A DNA stretch of 64,000 nt from Salibaculum sp031581025 (GTDB lineage Bacteria; Pseudomonadota; Alphaproteobacteria; Rhodobacterales; Rhodobacteraceae). Location of the stretch: NCBI RefSeq assembly GCF_031581025.1, contig NZ_JAVLCA010000010.1. The stretch is one strand, 5' to 3'. Position numbers and translations under genes: made by a program. This document shows, one piece after another, positions 8,487 to 16,222 of this stretch. The notes below the pieces were generated by a model. It did not search any database, was not told where the DNA came from, and was given only the letters and a program-made list of their open reading frames with translations. Positions within the stretch are counted from its first letter, which is position 1, and every line of letters starts with the position of its first letter.

Positions 8487-9810
8487 GATTGTCTCCGGTT
8501 GGGATGCTGTAAAACTGACGCTGCTGGCGCTGGTGTCAACCATGCTGGTGATCGCCGCGGGGCCGTCGCCCGCCCACGAGGTGCGGCCGACCATCGGTGA
8601 CATGGAGGTGATCGACGACCGCCTGGCCTTCACGCTTGAGGGCAACCTGGAAAGCTTCATCGCCGGGATCGACCTGGAGGGGCTGGAGGACACCGACGCC
8701 GCCGAGACCTCGGGCGGCTACGACAGCCTGCGGGCCCTGCCGCCCGATCAGTTGGCCGAGCGCATGCGCGCCTTCTGGCCCAGCTTTACCGAAGAGATGC
8801 GCGTCCTGGTGGACGGGGCCGCGGTGGCGTTGCGCCTGGACGACGTGTCGGTGCCTGAGGTCGGCAACCAGGACCTGCCCCGCGACGCGACCCTGGCGTT
8901 TTCGGCCGCGCTGCCCGAGGGGGCGCAGGCGGTACAGATCGACTGGCCCGCCCACTATGGCGTGCTGGTGCTGCGCCAGATGGGCGTGGACGAGGGCTGG
9001 GACGGCTACCTGTCCGGCGGGCTGTCCGAGCAGGTGGCGCTGGAGGGCGGGCAGGAAATGTCGGGATGGCAGGCCTTTGCGCGTTACATCCCCGTCGGGG
9101 TCGAACATATCGTGCCGCTTGGGCTGGACCATATCCTTTTCGTGCTGGGGCTGTTCTTCCTGTCCACGCGGCTGCGCCCGCTGATCTGGCAGGTCACTGC
9201 CTTTACTGCGGCGCATACGATCACGCTGGCGCTGGCCGCGCTGGGGTATGTGACGGTCTCCCCCGCCGTGGTCGAGCCGATCATCGCCGCCTCGATCGTC
9301 TATGTCGCGGTGGAAAACGTCTTCAGCCGGGGCTTGAACCCCTGGCGGCCCGTCGTGATCTTCGGCTTCGGGTTGCTGCACGGGCTGGGATTCGCCAGCG
9401 TGCTGGGGGACTACGGCATCCCCGAGACCAGCTTCATCCCGGCGCTGCTGGGCTTCAATATCGGGGTCGAGCTGGGCCAGCTTCTGGTCATCGCGCTGGC
9501 CTTCGGCCTGGTCTTTGCCGCGATCCGGCTGTCCGAGGACGGCAAGCGCAACCCGGTGGCCGCGGCTGTCTACCTGCTGGTCGCGGTGGTGGTGATCCCG
9601 CTCCTGGTGATCCCGGTCAGTGCCATGGGTGCTACGGCGGTCGAGGCCTATCTGCCGCTTATGTTCATGGTGGCCGCCATCGCCGGTCTCTCAGCGGCCT
9701 CCTGCGCGGTGGAGCGTTACGAGACCTACCGCCACATGGTCGCCATGCCCGCCAGCATCGGAATTGCCCTGATCGGGGCCTACTGGGTGGTGGAGCGGGT
9801 GTTCCTGTGA
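8485..9810 (+). CDS. HupE/UreJ family membrane protein
   Basis: A 441-residue membrane protein. A signal peptide (residues 1 to about 30, ending SPA before HEVRP) precedes a soluble domain of about 170 residues. A HupE/UreJ_2 type membrane domain follows, with the signature VEHIVPLGLDHILFVLGLFF, two further conserved histidines (FTAAHTITLAL and FGLLHGLGFAS), and about seven helices. The family is linked to nickel or cobalt handling, but most members with this large periplasmic domain are uncharacterised. An AAGGA site lies 5 nt before the chosen ATG. Later in-frame starts would destroy the signal peptide, which is why I accept the overlap with the divergent gene. Confidence 0.8.
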   Translation: MIVSGWDAVKLTLLALVSTMLVIAAGPSPAHEVRPTIGDMEVIDDRLAFTLEGNLESFIAGIDLEGLEDTDAAETSGGYDSLRALPPDQLAERMRAFWPSFTEEMRVLVDGAAVALRLDDVSVPEVGNQDLPRDATLAFSAALPEGAQAVQIDWPAHYGVLVLRQMGVDEGWDGYLSGGLSEQVALEGGQEMSGWQAFARYIPVGVEHIVPLGLDHILFVLGLFFLSTRLRPLIWQVTAFTAAHTITLALAALGYVTVSPAVVEPIIAASIVYVAVENVFSRGLNPWRPVVIFGFGLLHGLGFASVLGDYGIPETSFIPALLGFNIGVELGQLLVIALAFGLVFAAIRLSEDGKRNPVAAAVYLLVAVVVIPLLVIPVSAMGATAVEAYLPLMFMVAAIAGLSAASCAVERYETYRHMVAMPASIGIALIGAYWVVERVFL

Positions 9811-9892
9811 TTGCGCGGCCTTGATCTGCCGGTTACCCGTGGCGGGCTATCCAGCGGTCAGGGACAATGCGCCGATCTGCAAAGGGGCCGCC

Positions 9893-10181
9893 ATGAAATA
9901 CCTCCCGCCACGACTGCCCAGCGATCCGGGTGTGACGCGCGTCAGGGACGATGCGCGCCATCCTGCGCGCATCGTCAACGGCAGCCAGACCGCGGGGCCT
10001 TGCGGACCGGGTCGCAGGGGCCGGCCACGGGGGACCGGGTCGATCGCTCGCGACCTCGTTGCGGCTGCGGGCGCGGGTGGTGCGGTGGGACAGGCGGGGC
10101 CTGGCGCTGCGCTTTGTCACGGAACTCTCGCAATACGAGTTGACCCGGCTGCGGCAGACGCAGGTTTTCCGCCAGTTGTGA
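9893..10181 (+). pseudogene. Decayed PilZ-domain gene (frameshifted)
   Basis: A good start is present (AAGGGG site then ATG at 9893). The first frame reads MKYLPPRLPSD and then ARIVNGSQTAG, which looks like the first half of a short PilZ protein. From about base 10000 the PilZ-like text continues in another frame: LRLRARVVRWDRRGLALRF, then LSQYELTRLRQ, to the TGA at 10179-10181. This is the usual second half (VVRW...LALRF...LS..EL..LR). At least one frameshift, perhaps two, separates the halves. PilZ domains bind cyclic di-GMP. The rest of the 563 bp between HupE and rpsB holds only the rpsB promoter and leader. A sequencing error is the alternative explanation. Confidence 0.45.
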
Positions 10182-10227
10182 CGGGGCAGGCGCGGCATTC
10201 GGGGGCGGGGCCACACCGACATCCCCC

Positions 10228-10256
10228 TTGCCAAGCCATGCCACCACGACTATACG
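10228..10256 (+). promoter_or_regulatory. Likely sigma-70 promoter of rpsB-tsf
   Basis: TTGCCA (10228-10233) and TATACG (10251-10256) are spaced by 17 nt, both close to consensus. They lie about 117 nt upstream of the rpsB start, which leaves a leader long enough for autoregulation by S2. The leader contains several GC stems, but I do not recognise a defined motif. Confidence 0.6.
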
Positions 10257-10372
10257 CGCGGAACTCGATCCCGCAGGCGGGGGCGGGTGGTTCGGAGAGA
10301 CATCCCGATCCATCCACCGGTTGGCGCAATGCTGATCCCCCGTCGAGGCATGAAACCGGAAAGGAATCACAC

Positions 10373-11152
10373 ATGGCTCTTCCAGAGTTTTCCATGCGCC
10401 AGCTGCTTGAAGCCGGCGTTCACTTCGGACACCAGACCCAGCGCTGGGATCCGAAGATGTCACAGTACATCTATGGCGCCCGCAACGGCATCCACATCAT
10501 GGACCTGACCCAGACGGTGCCGATGATGGACCAGGCCCTTCAGGTGGTGCGCGAAACCGTCGCCAAGGGTGGCCGCATCCTCTTCGTCGGCACCAAGCGC
10601 CAGGCCCAGGCCCCGATCAAGGACGCTGCCGACAAGTCGGCGCAGTTCTACATGAACCACCGCTGGCTGGGCGGCACGCTGACCAACTGGCAGACCGTGT
10701 CCAAATCCATCGGCCGTCTGCGCGCCATCGACGAGACCGCCGAGGGCGGCTTTGCCGGGCTGACCAAGAAGGAACGCCTGCACATGGAGCGCGAGCAGGA
10801 AAAGCTCGAGGCCACGCTGGGCGGCATCCGCGAGATGGGCGGCCTGCCGGACCTTCTCTTCGTGATCGACGTCAACAAGGAAGACCTCGCCATCGCCGAG
10901 GCGCGCAAGCTGGGCATTCCGGTCGTCGCCGTCGTCGACACCAACTGTTCGCCGCTGGGCGTGGACTACGTGATCCCCGGTAATGACGACGCTTCGCGTG
11001 CGATCACGCTCTACTGCGATCTGGCCGCCCGCGCCGCCATGGACGGGCTGTCGGCCCAGCTGGGCGCAGCCGGGATGGACCTGGGCGAGATGGAGCCGAC
11101 ACCCGAGGACGCCGCCGCCGAGGCCCCGGCCGAGAGCACCGCGGCCAGCTAG
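10373..11152 (+). CDS. rpsB: 30S ribosomal protein S2
   Basis: A 259-residue S2 protein. Family blocks are LLEAGVHFGHQTQRWDPKM near the N-terminus, the VGTKRQAQ block, RWLGGTLTNW, and LPDLLFVIDVNKE. The start ATG at 10373 is preceded by AAAGGA with 8 nt spacing. The same frame is open for about 550 bp upstream, but that stretch has no S2 similarity and includes the PilZ remnant. The C-terminal tail is acidic and Ala/Glu-rich. It is co-transcribed with tsf, the usual bacterial order, and sits in the small ribosomal subunit near S1. Confidence 0.97.
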   Translation: MALPEFSMRQLLEAGVHFGHQTQRWDPKMSQYIYGARNGIHIMDLTQTVPMMDQALQVVRETVAKGGRILFVGTKRQAQAPIKDAADKSAQFYMNHRWLGGTLTNWQTVSKSIGRLRAIDETAEGGFAGLTKKERLHMEREQEKLEATLGGIREMGGLPDLLFVIDVNKEDLAIAEARKLGIPVVAVVDTNCSPLGVDYVIPGNDDASRAITLYCDLAARAAMDGLSAQLGAAGMDLGEMEPTPEDAAAEAPAESTAAS

Positions 11153-11234
11153 GGCCGGCCGGCGTCGCAAAACTGATACCGGGCGCGGGCATATCGCGCC
11201 CCGGACGTGATCAAATCTTACAGGAGAAAGAGCC

Positions 11235-12110
11235 ATGGCGATTACCGCTGCTCTCGTGAAGGAACTCCGCGACTCCACCGGCGCGGGCATGATGGACGCA
11301 AAAAAGGCGCTGACCGAAACCGACGGCGACATGGACGCCGCCGTGGACTGGCTGCGCACCAAGGGTCTGGCCAAGGCCGCCAAGAAATCCGGCCGCACGG
11401 CCGCCGAGGGCCTGGTGGCCGTAACTGTCGCGGGCGGCAAGGGCGTGGCCGTGGAGGTGAACGCCGAAACCGATTTCGTCGCCAAGAACGCCGAATTCCA
11501 GGACATGGTCGCCGGCATCACCAAGGCCGCGATGGGTGTCGACAACGTCGAGGCGCTGCTCGAGGCCGACATGGGTGGCAAGTCCGTGTCCGAGACCGTG
11601 ACCGACAAGATCGCCACCATCGGCGAAAACATGTCCGTGCGCCGCATGGCCGCGGTCGAGGGCGACACGGTGGTGTCCTACATCCACAATGCCGTGACCG
11701 AGGGCATGGGAAAGATCGGCGTGCTTGTCGCCACCAATGGCGGTGACGAGGCCTTTGCCAAACAGGTTGCCATGCACATCGCCGCCGCCAACCCGTCGGC
11801 GCTGGACGAGGCTTCGCTCGACGCCGAGATCGTCGAGAAGGAGCGCAAGATCCAGATCGACATCGCCCGCGAAAGCGGCAAGCCCGAGCAGGTGATCGAA
11901 AAGATGATCGAGGGCCGCATGAAGAAATTCATGGCCGAGAACACCCTGCTGGGTCAGGCCTTCGTCGTGAACCCGGACCTCACGGTCGCGGCTGCCGCGC
12001 AGGACGCCGGCGCCGAGGTTATCGGCTTCGTGCGCCTGGAAGTGGGCGAGGGGATCGAGAAAGAGGAAGAGGACTTCGCCGCCGAGGTGGCCAAGGCCGC
12101 CCAGGGCTGA
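11235..12110 (+). CDS. tsf: Translation elongation factor Ts
   Basis: A 291-residue guanine nucleotide exchange factor for EF-Tu. It has the N-terminal UBA-like domain (LVKELRDSTGAGMMDAKKAL), the TDFVAKN motif that contacts EF-Tu at about 75-81, and the conserved second half with RESGKPEQVIEKMIEGRM. Length is typical. AGGAGAAAG precedes the ATG. The 82 bp after rpsB contains a GC-rich imperfect hairpin (about 11179-11205) that could adjust the rpsB/tsf ratio. A Rho-independent terminator follows. Confidence 0.97.
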   Translation: MAITAALVKELRDSTGAGMMDAKKALTETDGDMDAAVDWLRTKGLAKAAKKSGRTAAEGLVAVTVAGGKGVAVEVNAETDFVAKNAEFQDMVAGITKAAMGVDNVEALLEADMGGKSVSETVTDKIATIGENMSVRRMAAVEGDTVVSYIHNAVTEGMGKIGVLVATNGGDEAFAKQVAMHIAAANPSALDEASLDAEIVEKERKIQIDIARESGKPEQVIEKMIEGRMKKFMAENTLLGQAFVVNPDLTVAAAAQDAGAEVIGFVRLEVGEGIEKEEEDFAAEVAKAAQG

Positions 12111-12137
12111 GACCCGGCAAGATTCGAACGTCGGAAG

Positions 12138-12166
12138 CGGCCATCCCCCGGGGTGGCCGTTTTTTT
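12138..12166 (+). terminator. Rho-independent terminator of rpsB-tsf
   Basis: The stem CGGCCATCCC (12138-12147) pairs with GGGGTGGCCG (12150-12159) with one G-T pair and runs into seven T (12160-12166). It starts 28 nt after the tsf stop codon. Confidence 0.85.
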
Positions 12167-12482
12167 GATGGAACAAGGGTTGTGGATCGCTCTTAACTCT
12201 TAACAAGGTCGCGGCCCCGCGTCGGGAACACGCGGGGCCGCTGTGACCCGCCGCGACGGAACTGCAATGCTGGGGCATCGCGGCGGGCCTATGCGCCGAT
12301 CGACCCGGGCCTAGCCCGGGCCGACCAGAAAACCGGGAACCCGGTCTGCGGACGGCTTGCCTTGAAATCGCAAGGGGTCCGACCCGCTGTTCCCTGGCCC
12401 AAGGCCACCACTCACGGAACTCTGACAATCTGCCACTAACCTGACGTTAATCCGAGTGAGGGAATCCTTACCAGCAGCGGTG
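12167..12482. other. Gene-free spacer with a cluster of hairpins
   Basis: This stretch between the tsf terminator and the end of the LuxR gene holds no convincing ORF. It contains six closely spaced inverted repeats: 12 bp at 12211-12222/12230-12241 (7 nt loop), 10 bp at 12247-12256/12278-12287 (21 nt loop), 7 bp at 12304-12310/12314-12320, 6 bp at 12332-12337/12340-12345, 5 bp at 12360-12364/12371-12375, and 5 bp at 12395-12399/12403-12407. The first two are perfect and far longer than expected by chance. No T-tract is seen on either strand after them. It could be the 3' end of the luxR transcript, a structured RNA, or a protein-binding region. Confidence 0.5.
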
Positions 12483-13241
12483 TCAGGCCGGCAGGCTGTC
12501 GGGCTCCAGCACGAACATCTGGTTGTGAAACGACGCCTTGAGTACGGCCTGTGCTGTCGTTTCCACACCCAGCGCCTCGCGTGCCAGGCGCAAGTGTTTC
12601 TCGACCGTGGCGGCGGTCAGGCCCAGGATCGTGGCGATGTCCTGGGTTGTCTTGCCGTCGCCAACCCATTCGAGAACCTCGCGCTGGCGCTTGGTCAGGC
12701 TGCGCGTGGCATGAGGCAGGGTCAGCATCTTGAGGTAGACCACATTGCTCATGACCTGGAGGCTTGCGCCGTGCTCAGCCCAGATGGCATCGACATCGTC
12801 CTGGCCCAGACCCGGTCGCGCCGTGAGCGCTGCCGCGCCCTTGGTGCGCCGACTGACCGCGCGGAAACTGATCGTGTAGCCGGCGGTCACGCCCATGGCG
12901 CGGTTGAAGTCTGTCACACGCTGTTCGGCGGGCGTCATGTTCGCCGGATCGGCGATCCAGGACCAGCTGCAGGCCCCGTCGTTGGCCAGCGCCCAGCGGG
13001 CCATCGGGGAATCGTGGATGTAGCCGTCACCGAGGAAGCGGTCAGTGTAGGCGTTACAGTGATTGGTCAGCACCACCCAGTCCTGCGGATCACCCAGAGA
13101 AACTCCGCTGCGGTAGCGCGTGAAGCCGTAGAGCACCCGATCGAAACCCATTTCTGCCATGCGCGTCGTGTGCAGACTCCAGAGCGTTTCGATGGTCGGT
13201 GCGTTCGTGAGTGCGTCGAGATGATTGACTAGAGACTTCAT
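12483..13241 (-). CDS. LuxR-type regulator with autoinducer-binding domain (LuxR solo)
   Basis: A 252-residue regulator. Residues about 10-165 look like an acyl-homoserine-lactone-binding domain (FDRVLYGFTR, then DSPMARWAL where the usual Asp and Pro are separated by Ser, then SWSW). Residues about 180-245 are a LuxR/GerE helix-turn-helix (LTKRQREVLEWVGDGKTTQDIATILGL, TVEKH). I chose the ATG at 13241 because homologues of this type begin near MKSL; the frame is open upstream. No luxI-type synthase is in the window, so it is probably a solo. The preceding spacer is markedly A+T-rich with repeated CATAA motifs. Confidence 0.82.
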   Translation of the reverse strand: MKSLVNHLDALTNAPTIETLWSLHTTRMAEMGFDRVLYGFTRYRSGVSLGDPQDWVVLTNHCNAYTDRFLGDGYIHDSPMARWALANDGACSWSWIADPANMTPAEQRVTDFNRAMGVTAGYTISFRAVSRRTKGAAALTARPGLGQDDVDAIWAEHGASLQVMSNVVYLKMLTLPHATRSLTKRQREVLEWVGDGKTTQDIATILGLTAATVEKHLRLAREALGVETTAQAVLKASFHNQMFVLEPDSLPA

Positions 13242-13319
13242 GACCCGGTCGGTAACCTTATTAACTTGTGATCCCAATAAATTCGCGCAGTATTGTGCAG
13301 GCGTTTCGGCGTGGCCATG

Positions 13320-13357
13320 CGCATACTCCATAATTTTTACATAATACTTGTTATGCG
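13320..13357. promoter_or_regulatory. A+T-rich operator-like region upstream of luxR-type gene
   Basis: The outer inverted repeat CGCATA (13320-13325) / TATGCG (13352-13357) encloses a second one, CATAA (13340-13344) / TTATG (13351-13355). It also encloses a direct repeat CATAAT at 13329 and 13340, spaced by 11 bp (one helical turn). The A+T content differs sharply from the surroundings. It lies about 80-115 bp before the LuxR gene start. Confidence 0.4.
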
Positions 13358-13375
13358 ATTTATAATCACGACCAC

Positions 13376-14563
13376 TCAGTCCTTCACCACCAGCCCCGAT
13401 GGCGTGCCCGACAGGTTCTCGTGCCCTGTCCCATTGATCAGGATCGGCTCCGTGGTTTCCAGCCCGCCATCGTCGAGCCAGATCGCGGGCATGAAATGAA
13501 AGGTCATCCCCGGTTCGAGGATGGTCCGGTCGCCCGCGCGGAAGGACATCGTGCGCTCGCCCCAGTCCGGCGGATAGGACAAGCCGATAGGATAGCCGCA
13601 GCGACTATCCTTGATAAACCCGTGCTTGCCCAGCGTGACGTTGAAGACATTCGCCACGTCCTCGCAGCGGTTGCCGGGTCTCGCCTGTTCCAGCGCGGCC
13701 GCCGTGGCCTCCTCGATCGCGGCCTGTGCGTCCAGGTATTTCTGCGGCGGCCTGCCCAGGAACAGCGTGCGCGACTGCGGACAGTGATAGCGCCGGTGGC
13801 AGCCCGCAATCTCGAAAAAGGTGGATTCGCCGGTCCGCAGCGGAGTATCGTCCCAGGTCAGATGCGCCGCCGTGGCATCCAGTCCCGAGGGCGCCATGGG
13901 CACGATGGCCGGGTAATCCCCGAAGTGGCCGCCTACCCCGGTGATCCCCGTGTGATAGATCTCGGCCACCAGGTGGTTCTTGGGCATGCCCGGTTCGGCC
14001 AGTTCGACGATGCGATCGTGCATCGCCGTGACGATGTCAGCGGCGCGGCGCATGTAGACGATCTCGGTCTCGGACTTCACGGCGCGCTGCCAGTTCACGA
14101 TGCCGGTGGCATCACCGAATTGCGCCTTCGGGCAACACCTTAGAAGTTCGCTGTAAGCTTTTGCACTGAAATAATAATTGTCCATCTCGACACCGATGTG
14201 CAGATCGCCCCAGCCATAGGCGTCGATCAGGCGGGCCAGGTCCACCATCGGATGCTTGTCGGGGTTCATCACATAGCTGTCGTCGTAGCCGTGGATGTCG
14301 TCCTCCTCCATGAAGACGGTCCGCATGGCCCCGGTGGCGTCGATCGCCCGGCCCCACCAGACCGGGTCCTGGTCCATGGGCAGCAGCACCGCCTGGTGGA
14401 CATAGAACGACCATCCGTCATAACCCGAGATCCAGGCCATGTTCGACGGGTCCGACAGGATCAGCAGGTCGAAACCGGCCGCCTCCATCGCGGCGCGGGT
14501 CTTCTCGATGCGGTCATAGTATTCATTGTCGGGAAAGGACGGGCTTGTGCGGCTGCTCGGCAT
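13376..14563 (-). CDS. doeA: Ectoine hydrolase-like M24 family protein (DoeA/EutD type)
   Basis: A 395-residue pita-bread-fold protein of peptidase family M24. The N-terminal half has LLILSDPSNMAWISGYDGWSFY. The C-terminal half has CGYPIGLSYPPDWGERTMSFRAGD and LEPGMTFHFMPAIWLDDGG, which closely resemble ectoine hydrolase DoeA/EutD. The segment where true aminopeptidases carry metal-binding Asp residues reads FFEIAGCHRRYHCPQSRT, without them, as in creatinase-like non-metal hydrolases. DoeA opens the ectoine ring to N-acetyl-diaminobutyrate. No other ectoine gene (doeB, doeX, doeD, ehuABCD) is adjacent, so use of another cyclic or amide substrate is possible. Confidence 0.72.
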   Translation of the reverse strand: MPSSRTSPSFPDNEYYDRIEKTRAAMEAAGFDLLILSDPSNMAWISGYDGWSFYVHQAVLLPMDQDPVWWGRAIDATGAMRTVFMEEDDIHGYDDSYVMNPDKHPMVDLARLIDAYGWGDLHIGVEMDNYYFSAKAYSELLRCCPKAQFGDATGIVNWQRAVKSETEIVYMRRAADIVTAMHDRIVELAEPGMPKNHLVAEIYHTGITGVGGHFGDYPAIVPMAPSGLDATAAHLTWDDTPLRTGESTFFEIAGCHRRYHCPQSRTLFLGRPPQKYLDAQAAIEEATAAALEQARPGNRCEDVANVFNVTLGKHGFIKDSRCGYPIGLSYPPDWGERTMSFRAGDRTILEPGMTFHFMPAIWLDDGGLETTEPILINGTGHENLSGTPSGLVVKD

Positions 14564-14639
14564 TTCGGACTCCTGCTGGTTCCGGTCCAGCCTCGCCCCA
14601 TAACGCCGCGATTTCCAGCCGAAAAACGGCGTGCCGGGG

Positions 14640-15758
14640 TCAGCCCGCGCCCTCGGCCGCCATGGCGGGCAGGATCACCGTGAAGGTCGACCCCTGCCCC
14701 AGTTCACTTGTCACGCGCAGCCGCCCCCGGTGGCGGTTGACGATATGCTTGACGATGGCGAGCCCCAGCCCGGTTCCGCCCACCTCGCGCGAGCGGTGGC
14801 TGTCCACCCGGTAGAAACGTTCGGTCAGCCGCGCGATGTGATGCACCGGGATGCCCTCGCCCTCGTCTGCAACCGACAGGCGCAGACCAGTCTGGCGCAG
14901 GCTCGTCTCGTGGGCGGGTTCGGACAGCGCAAGGGTGATCGTGCCCTCGGTGCAGCCGTACTTGATCGCGTTCTCGACCAGATTGTTGACCACCTGCGCC
15001 AGCTGTGCGGCATCACCCGGAACGCGCACCCGATGTTCGGGCGGCTGCCACTCGATGCGCATTCCGCGGTCGGTGGCGAGCGGGGTCAGCGACTCGAGCG
15101 CCCCTTCCACCACACCGGCCAGGTCGACGGCGGCGCGGGGACGGTTGCGCTCCTGGTCCTCGACGCGGCTGAGTGACAGCAAGTCCTCGACCAGACGGTG
15201 CATCCGACCGGCCTCTTTTTCCATGATGTCGAGAAACCGGTCCCGGGCCGCGGTATCCTCGCGCGCGGGGCCGCGCAGGGTTTCGATGAACCCCAGCAGC
15301 GCCGTCAGCGGCGTGCGCAACTCGTGGCTGACATTGGCGATGAAGTCGCGCCGCATCTGGCCGGCCTCCTCGACCGCGGTGACATCCTGATAGGTCAGGA
15401 CCACGGCCCGACCCGTGGGAAGAACCGCCCCGGTCAGGGTCACGTCCCAGGTGGTGTCGCGGGCGCCGTCGCTGCCCAGAAAGCGCGCCTTGCGATGGCC
15501 ACCGTCGCGGAGGCAAGCCTCGATGGTGTCCAGAAGGCCCGGCTGGCGCAGCGCCGTGATGTAGTGCCAGCCGGAGCAGTCCATCCCGATGAGGGTCTGG
15601 GCGTGCCCGTTGATCCGGCGCACACGCTCGTCGGCACCGATGACCATGGCGGGCACCGGCAGAGCATCGAGCAGGGCAAGTTCGCTGTCATCAGCCATGA
15701 CGACCTGCTGGCCCATCTGCCCGGCAAGATCAAGATGCCCCGGTGCCGGCGTGGCCAT
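14640..15758 (-). CDS. phoR: PhoR-like sensor histidine kinase
   Basis: A 372-residue kinase with a PAS-like domain (about 35-125), a HisKA domain with the phospho-accepting His in FIANVSHELRTPLTALLGF, and a HATPase domain with the N box (NLVENAIKYG) and G boxes (DEGEGIP, GGTGLGLAIVKHI). The overall order and the H box resemble PhoR of the phosphate regulon, but no transmembrane segment is present and no pst, phoU or phoB gene is adjacent. It may therefore be a cytoplasmic kinase with another partner. Start choice is uncertain: ATG at 15758, 15698, or an upstream frame from 15836 are all possible. Confidence 0.75.
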   Translation of the reverse strand: MATPAPGHLDLAGQMGQQVVMADDSELALLDALPVPAMVIGADERVRRINGHAQTLIGMDCSGWHYITALRQPGLLDTIEACLRDGGHRKARFLGSDGARDTTWDVTLTGAVLPTGRAVVLTYQDVTAVEEAGQMRRDFIANVSHELRTPLTALLGFIETLRGPAREDTAARDRFLDIMEKEAGRMHRLVEDLLSLSRVEDQERNRPRAAVDLAGVVEGALESLTPLATDRGMRIEWQPPEHRVRVPGDAAQLAQVVNNLVENAIKYGCTEGTITLALSEPAHETSLRQTGLRLSVADEGEGIPVHHIARLTERFYRVDSHRSREVGGTGLGLAIVKHIVNRHRGRLRVTSELGQGSTFTVILPAMAAEGAG

Positions 15759-15877
15759 GTCATCCGGTTGTTGTGTCCGGGCGTATTTAACTTGAGGTTG
15801 AACCTGAAACAGGAACCGGGGGACTTCGTTTGACACCTGATCACACCTCGCGCACCGAAACCGTGGATTGCGATGGT

Positions 15878-16222
15878 ATGATCGTTCTGGTTGTCGTCGG
15901 CATGACGGCTCTGCGACAGTCCTATGACGGTGGCCTTTCCGGGGTGCAATTCACCGAGTCCGCGGGGCTGGCTGGCCTGCTGGCCGAGGGCGTTTCGCCG
16001 ACGCTGGTGCTCTCGCCGTTGGCGGGCCCGGGCTTTGATGCCGTGACCATCGCGCAGACGCTGCAAGCCGCCGGCTATCGCGGTGTCTATTATGCCACCA
16101 CGCGGCCCCTGCCCGACCCGGACATGGTCAAGCGCGAGGTGGCGCGGGTCGCGCCCGATGTGATTTTCGACCTGCTGCTGCCGCAGGATATGGCCCGGCT
16201 CATGCGGTCTGCGCGCGGCTGA
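15878..16222 (+). CDS. Conserved-looking hypothetical protein
   Basis: A 114-residue protein of unknown function, beginning MIVLVVVGMTALRQ and containing alternating hydrophobic strands and helices (TLVLSPLAGPGFDAVTIAQTL, YRGVYYATTRPLPDP, APDVIFDLLLP). The pattern could form a small Rossmann- or receiver-like alpha/beta fold, but the phosphorylation Asp and Lys of a receiver are not recognisable. It is transcribed divergently from the PhoR-like kinase, and its last 23 bp overlap the end of the convergent PLP-enzyme gene. A TTG start at 15830 would add 16 residues. Codon use is normal for the region. Confidence 0.6.
   Translation: MIVLVVVGMTALRQSYDGGLSGVQFTESAGLAGLLAEGVSPTLVLSPLAGPGFDAVTIAQTLQAAGYRGVYYATTRPLPDPDMVKREVARVAPDVIFDLLLPQDMARLMRSARG

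Noticed and set aside
9821..10372. In-frame upstream extension of rpsB
   Set aside because: S2 has a fixed N-terminus, and the ATG at 10373 has its own ribosome-binding site and a promoter 117 bp upstream.
10257..10372. Known ribosomal-protein leader motif in front of rpsB
   Set aside because: GC stems are present, but I could not match them to a defined S2-binding structure.
12180..12206. CtrA or DnaA sites in the tsf-luxR spacer
   Set aside because: The TTAAC half-sites are only 3 bp apart and the TGTGGAT match is single and imperfect.
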